A DNA stretch of 64,000 nucleotides. It comes from Rhizobium sp. Root1334 (lineage in GTDB: Bacteria > Pseudomonadota > Alphaproteobacteria > Rhizobiales > Rhizobiaceae). The first letter of the stretch is position 1. Each line of letters opens with the position of its first letter. Location: assembly GCF_001426665.1 (NCBI RefSeq), contig NZ_LMEY01000023.1:187687-251686 (forward strand), read 5' to 3'. The notes beneath the pieces were generated by a model that made no database searches, was not told the origin of the DNA, and saw nothing but the letters and a program-made list of their open reading frames with translations. Below are positions 54,454 to 64,000 of this stretch, in pieces. Position numbers and translations under genes: made by a program.

Positions 54454-55908
54454 ATGACGACTGACAATATCCCTTACACAGACGAGCCGGTGAACAGCGC
54501 CTCCTCTGAAATGGCCGGAGGATGGGGTGAGCTGATGCAGCCGCGTTATCTCGTTTCGACGATAACGCTCTGCCTCGGCGTCGCCCTGTTCGCCTTCAAC
54601 GAGTTCTTCATTTCCACGGCCTTGCCGACGGCGGTCGAGGAACTCGGTGGTGCCTCGCTTCTGTCCTGGGCCTTCACCCTCTATCTGGTCTTTGCCATCA
54701 TCGGCGGCCTTGTCGCGGCCAATCTCAAGCGGCGGTTCGGTGCCCGCAACACACTGCTTGCCGCAGCAACCGTTTTCATCGCCGGCACGGTGCTTGCGAC
54801 CACCGCTGCTGATATGAAAGAGGTTCTGGCCGGGCGGTTGCTGCAGGGGGCGGGTGAGGGTGTTGTCGCCGCTCTTTGCTATGCGCTGATCCCCGAGCTT
54901 TTCCCCTCCCGCCTCGTCCCCAAGGTGTTCGGCGCCGAGGCGATCGTCTGGGCCATGGCGGCGTTTTCCGGACCGCTGGTCGCCGGCGGATTGACCGAGC
55001 ATTTTTCATGGCGGGCGGCCTTCTTCGTCAGCATCCCGGCGGCGGCCATCTTCATCGTCCTCGTTCTCGCCATCGTTCCGCGCGGGGTGTCCGGTGCCGG
55101 GAAAGTCTCGCCCATTCCGTTTGTGCGCCTCGTCGCAGCGGGGGCTGGCATCCTGATGATCTCGCTGTCCGGCATTGCTGGTGGAACAATGCCGATGACC
55201 GCATTGTTGATCGGCGCGGCCGTGGTTCTGGTAACCGTCGTTCTCTTCGACCGGCGTTCACCCAACCCGGTTCTGCCGAGCGCGGCATTCACCGCCCGCA
55301 AGGCACTGGGAACCGGATTATGGGTGATCCTGCTGATGCCGCTTTCGCAGGCAGCTGGCTCGGTGTTCCTCGTCTACAGCCTGCAGCATCTCTGGAATCT
55401 CGGTCCGACCGCAGCCGGCGCGCTGAGCGCAGTCATGGCGATTTCCTGGAGCCTGAGCGCCATCGGCGTGGCAAGTGTGCGGTCGCTGGCATTACGCAAT
55501 CGGATCATGTTGACAGGCCCGGTTCTGCTTCTGGCGGGACTGGCCTCGGTGGTGCTTGCGATCAGTGCCGACATATTCTGGTTGATCCTGCCGGGGCAGG
55601 CGATGATCGGCGCAGGCTTCGGCGTCTCCTGGGGCACGCTCAGCCAGCTGATGATGGACGTATCCACCGATGACGAACGCGACCGGACCTCGGCCATGCT
55701 GCCGACCTTGCAATCGGCAGGGTATGCGATCGGCGCCGCAGTCTTCGGTCTAGTTGCCAATCTCATGGGGTTCGGCGGCACTGCAAGCGTTGAAACGATG
55801 CGCCACGCCATGCTGGTGGTTTTTGTCAGCGGATGTGTGATTGCAGCTGTCGCCGTCATTCTCGGTTTTCGAACCGTGCGCCTTGCGCGTGCGGAAATTG
55901 CGATCTGA
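54454..55908 (+). CDS. MFS drug exporter (DHA2-like), putative SoxR target
   Basis: 484-residue transporter with about 14 helices and the MFS loop AANLKRRFGARNTL. Size and helix count are of the drug:H+ antiporter type. The upstream SoxR box suggests induction by redox-cycling compounds such as phenazines or quinones, which fits the adjacent quinone reductase. Agrobacterium SoxR is known to regulate exporters and a flavoprotein; the soxR gene itself is outside the window. Confidence 0.88.
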   Translation: MTTDNIPYTDEPVNSASSEMAGGWGELMQPRYLVSTITLCLGVALFAFNEFFISTALPTAVEELGGASLLSWAFTLYLVFAIIGGLVAANLKRRFGARNTLLAAATVFIAGTVLATTAADMKEVLAGRLLQGAGEGVVAALCYALIPELFPSRLVPKVFGAEAIVWAMAAFSGPLVAGGLTEHFSWRAAFFVSIPAAAIFIVLVLAIVPRGVSGAGKVSPIPFVRLVAAGAGILMISLSGIAGGTMPMTALLIGAAVVLVTVVLFDRRSPNPVLPSAAFTARKALGTGLWVILLMPLSQAAGSVFLVYSLQHLWNLGPTAAGALSAVMAISWSLSAIGVASVRSLALRNRIMLTGPVLLLAGLASVVLAISADIFWLILPGQAMIGAGFGVSWGTLSQLMMDVSTDDERDRTSAMLPTLQSAGYAIGAAVFGLVANLMGFGGTASVETMRHAMLVVFVSGCVIAAVAVILGFRTVRLARAEIAI

Positions 55909-55924
55909 TATTTCGCAAAAGAGA

Positions 55925-55948
55925 AACGGCGCCCTCTCAGGCGCCGTT
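55925..55948. terminator. Bidirectional hairpin between MFS and carB
   Basis: AACGGCGCC (55925-55933) pairs with GGCGCCGTT (55940-55948) around CTCTCA. T tracts are weak on both sides (TTTCTCTTTT on the minus strand), so termination is likely but not strong. Confidence 0.6.
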
Positions 55949-55956
55949 CACATGCA

Positions 55957-59448
<3,492 letters not shown>

Positions 59449-59679
59449 GGGTTCTATCCGCTTTTTCCGGCTGCGCAAAAAACCGGCCAGGGTGGGAGAT
59501 CACCGGTCGGGTCGCGCAGGCTTGGTATTTTCAGGCTAGAAGCGGCTTATAGGGAAATGTGACGCAAAGCGGAACCCCGAAAATGCGGGAATCGACAGGA
59601 AAGTTCGCGTGTTTTCCCTGTCATGGCGCCTGTTGCGAGGTTCGGTTTGCCGGGAATTGGCAACCCGGCGGACGAGCGC

Positions 59680-61089
59680 TTACGGAATCGCGAAAATGCC
59701 GATCTCGCCGGTAATGCCGCGAAGGGCGACATTGTGCGATGCCGGCGTCACGCCGCGCTGTGTCAGCAGGTGCAAGGCACGCTGGTCTTGCAGGACAGAG
59801 CCGGTTGCGAAGATTTCGCGGGACGTGGCGAGATGCTGTACCCTTGAGGCGATGTTGACGGTCTGGCCGAAATAATCCTGCCGTTCGTTCAGGCTGACCG
59901 CAATGCACGGTCCTTCATGGATGCCAATCTTCAAAAGCAGGTCTTCGTTACCATGCTCCTCATTGAGTGCGCGCATCGCATCGCGCATCCGCATGGCGGC
60001 GGCTACGGCACGGTCCGGTGTCGGGAAGGTGGCCATCACCGCATCGCCGATGGTCTTGACGACGGCGCCTGCTTCCGCACTGACGATCTCGTTCAAAATG
60101 CTGAAATGCGTCTTCACCAGATCGAAGGCTGCGAGATCGCCGACGCGCTCGTAAAGCTCTGTCGAGCCACGCAGGTCGGTGAAGAGAAAGGTGAGACTGG
60201 TGATCTTCAGCCGCTGATCGACGTCGATCGTATCGGTGCGGTAAATGTCGCGGAACGTCTGATTGGTGAGCAGGCGTTTGGCGGTCAGGAAGGGGCGGCG
60301 CCGCCCGAGCAGATCGTGCAATGCGTCGTTGGCCAGGCACACGGACGGCAATGTCCGGACCCCGGTGTGATTTTCCACCATGATCCGCACCGGCCCGGGC
60401 CGCAATTCCAGCGTCTCGCGATGCTGAAAAGACCTGTCGAAGACAAGCGAAAGGTTCGTTCGCTCCTTGGTCGGCTCGCCCTTCACGTCAATGAACTGTG
60501 CCGCATGGGTGACGGGCTCAAACACCATCACGAACCCTTCGGGCAATTGCAGCGAGATGACCGCCTTTTCGCCGGATGGCAGTTCCAGCGCTTCGAGGAC
60601 GAATTCATCGACCTTCGCCTCGTAATCGTCTTCCGGCATGTCGATGCCGGAGCCCCAGTAGATCTGACGGAAATATTCGAGCGGCGGCAGGTCGTGCGGA
60701 TTATGCGCTTCGATGTGGCGCACCCGCGGATTGACCGTGAAGGTCACCTCGACCATCTCATCGAGCGTCGGCTCGTAACCGGCGGCACAGAGCGCGCAGA
60801 TATATTGCTCGCTTTGCACGGTCTTGAGCGAGGTATTGGCATCGAGCACACCGCCGCACCCCGGGCACAGGACATTCCATGACATCTCGAACAGGCCGAG
60901 CCGCGACGCGTGCAGAAACCCGTTGATCGCGTGTTCTTCGTCAAATCCCGCGTTGGCGGCGAACGCCAGCGGGTTTACCCGGCCGAGTTTGCGGTCCGGC
61001 GCATCTTGAACGAGCCGTTCGATGGCATCGACAATGTCCGGCCTTGCCGATTGGCGCAACGCCGCGAAAAGGGGCTGGGTGTCGCTCAT
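59680..61089 (-). CDS. Class III adenylate/guanylate cyclase with DUF5939 and zinc ribbon
   Basis: 469-residue soluble protein. N-terminal DUF5939 region (about 1-270) contains a CPGCGG ... CALC Cys4 zinc-ribbon pattern at about 75-105. The C-terminal cyclase domain (about 295-460) keeps the metal Asp in FTDLRGST, substrate Lys/second Asp in VVKTIGDAVMA, and transition-state Asn/Arg in VNIASRVQ, so it should make cyclic nucleotide, most likely cAMP by the Lys. The input signal is unknown. Start ATG 61089 is used; 61095 adds two residues. Confidence 0.92.
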   Translation of the reverse strand: MSDTQPLFAALRQSARPDIVDAIERLVQDAPDRKLGRVNPLAFAANAGFDEEHAINGFLHASRLGLFEMSWNVLCPGCGGVLDANTSLKTVQSEQYICALCAAGYEPTLDEMVEVTFTVNPRVRHIEAHNPHDLPPLEYFRQIYWGSGIDMPEDDYEAKVDEFVLEALELPSGEKAVISLQLPEGFVMVFEPVTHAAQFIDVKGEPTKERTNLSLVFDRSFQHRETLELRPGPVRIMVENHTGVRTLPSVCLANDALHDLLGRRRPFLTAKRLLTNQTFRDIYRTDTIDVDQRLKITSLTFLFTDLRGSTELYERVGDLAAFDLVKTHFSILNEIVSAEAGAVVKTIGDAVMATFPTPDRAVAAAMRMRDAMRALNEEHGNEDLLLKIGIHEGPCIAVSLNERQDYFGQTVNIASRVQHLATSREIFATGSVLQDQRALHLLTQRGVTPASHNVALRGITGEIGIFAIP

Positions 61090-61185
61090 GCGCACAGTTT
61101 ACACCAAATCCGATTTGCTGACAGCGGATTGCTGCTTCCCCATTGCACAGGGGCAGGCGCCCCGGTGCAAAAATGCGGCCGACCG

Positions 61186-61551
61186 TCAGGCCGCCTTGAT
61201 CAGTGGCCTGCGTATCTTTGTTTCAACCGGTTCACCCCGGGCGCCTGCAGTGTCCTCCCACCAATCGCCGAGCGCGTCGATCAGCGGCACGAGCGCATAG
61301 CCCGAAGCCGTCAGGTCATAGTCGACCCGCAGCGGATAACCGGAAAAGGCCGTACGTCTGACAATGCCGGCTTTTTCCAGCTTGCGCAGTTCCAGCGCCA
61401 GCATCCGGTGCGACAGCGTCGGGTTGTCGCGCTGCAGATCGCTGAATCGCTTGGTGCCGTCCTTGAGATAATAGAGCAGCAATGTCGGCCAGCGGCCGCT
61501 CAGCACGCGCATGGTCTCTTCGATCGGGCATTTGGAGACGACGTCTTTCAT
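61186..61551 (-). CDS. HxlR-family transcriptional regulator
   Basis: 121-residue winged-helix regulator: CPIEETMRVLSGRWPTLLLYYL with the conserved N-terminal Cys, then NPTLSHRMLALELRKLEKAG. HxlR proteins often sense quinones or electrophiles. Divergent from the GST gene, with GTAATTTAC at 61579-61587 between them as a possible site. ATG 61551 is preferred; the longer frame from 61617 extends into the promoter of the GST gene. Confidence 0.9.
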   Translation of the reverse strand: MKDVVSKCPIEETMRVLSGRWPTLLLYYLKDGTKRFSDLQRDNPTLSHRMLALELRKLEKAGIVRRTAFSGYPLRVDYDLTASGYALVPLIDALGDWWEDTAGARGEPVETKIRRPLIKAA

Positions 61552-61660
61552 CGGGCGGTCCTGGTTACAAAAGAGTGCGTAATTTACATGGGGGCGCCAA
61601 TGGTTAGGGTCAACCATCGCTGCGCAGCGTCACCATCAACAACAACAAGAGACCCGAAAA

Positions 61661-62365
61661 ATGGAACCTATTCTCATTCACGGCTTCCCGCTTGGAAGCT
61701 CGATGGGGCTTGTCGCTGCGTTCGAAAAAGTCGGCCAGCCTTACCGCCTCTGCCGCGTCGACATGCTCTCCGAGATGAAGAACGATGCCTATGCCCGGCT
61801 GAACGGCCGTCAGGAAACTCCTGTCCTGATCACGGACAAGGGCGCAGTCCTCACCGAAACCATGGCGATTGCCGGCTGGCTTGCAGCCCGCGATACCCAG
61901 CACCGCATCAGCTTTGAGCCCCGCTCGCCACAGGCAGACCGGATGTTGCAGTTGATGGCCTTCATCAATACCGGCTTCACCGGTGCTTTCGGGCCATTGT
62001 GGGTTGCGCTTGAGTCCGAAGGCGAGACGCCAGAGACACTTGCATTTCTGCGCGAGTTCGGCCGCAAATCCGTTGTGGAACGCCACGAAAAGCTGGAAGC
62101 TATGATCGGTGATACGCCATTTCTGGCTGGTGATCGCCTGAGTTTGGCGGATACGACGCTGATCGGTGTGGCGCGCTGGGCCGAATTCCATCAAGCCGTT
62201 GACCCCAAGGCCTATCCGAAACTTGCCGCGCTGCGCCGCCGGATCGAAGCCGAGCCGGTGGTGCAATATGCCCTGGCAGTCGAGGACGGCGAAACACCGG
62301 CTGGCTCCGGCGCCTGCGTCGGCCATGTGCCGCTGGCCGAGGTGATCGCCCGCTTCGCCGCTTGA
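61661..62365 (+). CDS. Glutathione S-transferase family protein
   Basis: 234 residues: thioredoxin-like N-terminal domain (ILIHGFPLGSSMGLVAAFE, NGRQETPVLI and the glutathione-site LTETMAIAGWL) and an all-helical C-terminal domain (SLADTTLIGVARW). Likely conjugates or reduces electrophiles; exact class is not clear. It is divergent from the HxlR gene, the probable regulator. Confidence 0.9.
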   Translation: MEPILIHGFPLGSSMGLVAAFEKVGQPYRLCRVDMLSEMKNDAYARLNGRQETPVLITDKGAVLTETMAIAGWLAARDTQHRISFEPRSPQADRMLQLMAFINTGFTGAFGPLWVALESEGETPETLAFLREFGRKSVVERHEKLEAMIGDTPFLAGDRLSLADTTLIGVARWAEFHQAVDPKAYPKLAALRRRIEAEPVVQYALAVEDGETPAGSGACVGHVPLAEVIARFAA

Positions 62366-62395
62366 GGTAAACAATGATAGCGGCATGACGAATCT

Positions 62396-62432
62396 GACCG
62401 ATGGGAGGTGCGATGCACATTTCCCATCGGTC
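62396..62432. repeat. 11-bp perfect inverted repeat between convergent genes
   Basis: GACCGATGGGA (62396-62406) and TCCCATCGGTC (62422-62432) around a 15-nt loop. It lies between the convergent GST and ABM genes. There is no T run, so it may be a weak terminator-like or processing hairpin. Confidence 0.5.
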
Positions 62433-62512
62433 GGTCATTCAGACCTCCGTCAAGCGTGGGGCCTGCGGACATTTCCGTCAGGTCTGCCCGGTGTCGCTCG
62501 AATGCCGGCGAG

Positions 62513-62815
62513 CTAGGAGAAGGAAATTTCTATGACGGCATCGCCTGAAACCGCATCGGTGACACCGCGCTCCTCGCCCAGATCCTCCAGCGTATGGCGG
62601 AACGTGTCGAGATTGTTGATCATCTTTGGCCGCGCCGCCACCATATGATCGAAACTGTCCCATTCGCCGATCGAACAATAGGTGCCATCGGCGGACTTGA
62701 TCAGCGAGAATTTCCGTAATCCCTCGAAGTTGCGCGAAAGGCTGCGAAACAGGTTTTCGAACTCGTCATGCAGGCCGGATTTCGGGCGGAACCGTACAAC
62801 GCCAAATGCCGTCAT
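62513..62815 (-). CDS. Antibiotic biosynthesis monooxygenase (ABM) domain protein
   Basis: 100-residue ferredoxin-like alpha/beta-barrel protein with the ABM pattern VVRFRPKSGLHDEFENLFRSL and IGEWDSFDHMVAARPKMI. Proteins of this fold dimerise and may cleave quinones, haems or other small molecules, but many have no assigned reaction. No neighbour indicates a pathway. Convergent with the GST gene; the zinc alcohol dehydrogenase gene is 82 bp upstream on the same strand. Confidence 0.88.
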   Translation of the reverse strand: MTAFGVVRFRPKSGLHDEFENLFRSLSRNFEGLRKFSLIKSADGTYCSIGEWDSFDHMVAARPKMINNLDTFRHTLEDLGEERGVTDAVSGDAVIEISFS

Positions 62816-62897
62816 CTTGCTTCCCCATAGCTTGAGATCACCGCAATTCTTGTATCACGATAGACCGGAAAATCTAAGAGGTGGCACGGCGATCGAA

Positions 62898-63926
62898 TCA
62901 GACGCGGTTGCTTACCACCAGGACCTTGACTTCGCCTGCCGCCGGAGGATTGCGGATCACGTCCGGCGCTTCTTCAAGCGTGATTGTGCGGGAGATCAGC
63001 TTTTCCACATTGATCACCCTCGATGCCACCAGATCGGCAGCGCGGCGATGCGTGAACGGATTGATGAAGGAGCCGAGCACCCTGAGTTCGCGGAAGAGAA
63101 TGTCGAACGGCTCGATCCGGACCGTCTCTCCCTGTGCCATCACGCCGAGGATGACGACGGTGCCGCCGGGTTTCGCAAGCCGGGTGGATTGCTCGACCGT
63201 CGCCGCCACACCAGCGCATTCGATCACTACATCGACACCGCCGGGAACAAGTCCGCCTGGTCCGGTAATGGCTTCGATCAGGTCGCCTTCCGACGGATCG
63301 ATGCTGGCAGTCGCGCCCAGTTCTTCCGCCAGCTTCCGTTTTGCTTCTTGCCGGGTCGAGAGAATGACGGTCGTTGCCCCCGCCAGCCGCGCCAGCTGCA
63401 CCGTCAAAAGTCCGATGACGCCGCCACCAAGTACAACGACCGAAGAGCCTGCCTTGATCTCAGCCATATCGACGCCGTGCAGGCAGCAGGCAAGCGGTTC
63501 GCAGAACGCGCCGTGGGTCGCGGGCATATCGAGCGGGATTTCGAACGCCTGCTTCTGCGGCACGATGACATAATCGGCAAAACCGCCATCGCGGCTGATG
63601 CCGATGGCCTTCAGGTTTCGGCAGAGATTGATCCGGCCTGCCTGGCATTGCGGGCAGCGGCCGCAGGAAATGTTCGGGTCGCCGGTGATGCGCGCGCCCA
63701 GCTTGAAGCCTTTCACGTCAGCACCCACAGCCTCGACGATGCCACAGAACTCGTGGCCGAGCGTCACGGGGGGCGTCGAGGGAAATTCGCCGTGCAGCAG
63801 ATGGCGGTCGGTACCACAGATGCCGCAGGCCTCGACCCGGACCAGAAGGTCGTCCGGCCCCGGAACGGGCGTCTCGATCTCGCGCACGAAAAGTTTGCCG
63901 ATCGATTCCAGGCGCATGGCTTTCAT
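62898..63926 (-). CDS. Zinc-dependent medium-chain alcohol/sugar dehydrogenase
   Basis: 342-residue enzyme of the sorbitol/threonine dehydrogenase branch. Catalytic-zinc pattern CGICGTDRHLLHGEFPS and GHEFCGIVEAVG; structural-zinc Cys cluster CGRCPQCQAGRINLC; NAD-binding VVVLGGGVIGLLTVQLA. Oxidises a secondary alcohol or polyol; substrate not visible. I use ATG 63926 (MKAMRLES) because the frame from 63986 adds a leader unlike the family. The last 74 bases of the window show nothing else. Confidence 0.92.
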   Translation of the reverse strand: MKAMRLESIGKLFVREIETPVPGPDDLLVRVEACGICGTDRHLLHGEFPSTPPVTLGHEFCGIVEAVGADVKGFKLGARITGDPNISCGRCPQCQAGRINLCRNLKAIGISRDGGFADYVIVPQKQAFEIPLDMPATHGAFCEPLACCLHGVDMAEIKAGSSVVVLGGGVIGLLTVQLARLAGATTVILSTRQEAKRKLAEELGATASIDPSEGDLIEAITGPGGLVPGGVDVVIECAGVAATVEQSTRLAKPGGTVVILGVMAQGETVRIEPFDILFRELRVLGSFINPFTHRRAADLVASRVINVEKLISRTITLEEAPDVIRNPPAAGEVKVLVVSNRV

Positions 63927-64000
63927 AGGCTCGTTCCTCCCAAAACAATGGCTGCCATACTGGCATGGCCTTTCACCGGCTGCCAACGGCCGGATCGAAT

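Overview
The window is chromosomal DNA of an alphaproteobacterium of the Rhizobiaceae (Rhizobium/Agrobacterium/Sinorhizobium group; genus not resolved). The main reasons are the gene order ArsR - two tandem AbcR-type sRNAs - lsrB/vtlR-type LysR gene - trxB, the core-LPS block lrp-lpsC-lpsD-lpsE-lpsB-greA, two RIME-like intergenic repeats, a BA14K protein and uniformly high-GC rhizobial coding sequence. I see no rRNA, tRNA, insertion sequence, prophage or CRISPR array. Nearly all of the window is intact core-type gene content.

Layout. 1-7.4 kb: three GGDEF-EAL cyclic-di-GMP proteins (one cut by the window start, two tandem MHYT paralogues) and rplY. 7.4-12 kb: a BenE-type transporter, then a GAF/Fis regulator, an AldB-type aldehyde dehydrogenase and a DUF779 protein. 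12-18.2 kb, minus strand: prs, a lipoprotein, a metal-ligand-less M24 protein, pgeF, a MidA-type methyltransferase and lgt. 18.3-21.3 kb, plus strand: ubiK-like, ybjN-like, proC, csaA and a dual-specificity phosphatase. 21.3-24 kb: an EnvZ-type kinase, a PetR-type regulator and a MarR-family regulator, divergent from ilvE. 25-30.5 kb: small membrane proteins, an MBL hydrolase, a BA14K protein, a cold-shock protein, an EamA transporter and a sugar dehydrogenase.

30.5-33.6 kb: a Gram-negative class GN sortase with its LPxTA-bearing VIT/VWA substrate. 34-40.8 kb: aspartate aminotransferase, an MFS carrier, a lytic transglycosylase, a GNAT enzyme, an APH-type kinase, an Old Yellow Enzyme and an ArsR regulator. 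40.9-43.4 kb: tandem AbcR sRNAs, lsrB/vtlR and trxB. 43.6-51.1 kb: a polysaccharide/LPS block with two glycan-modifying genes before lrp, a FkbM methyltransferase, lpsC/D/E, convergent lpsB, and greA with a terminator-like hairpin in its leader. 51.3-53 kb: a three-gene unit behind a textbook EcfG (general stress) promoter. 53-56 kb: TetR with a quinone reductase, and an MFS exporter behind a SoxR-type box. 56-64 kb: carB, a DUF5939/class III adenylate cyclase, HxlR/GST, an ABM protein and a zinc alcohol dehydrogenase.

The observations I would follow first are the sortase/substrate pair, the tandem AbcR genes, the SoxR-box MFS gene, the EcfG operon of two unknown genes plus a short-chain dehydrogenase, and the attenuator-like hairpin before greA. 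All names rest on reading the sequence; no database search was run.
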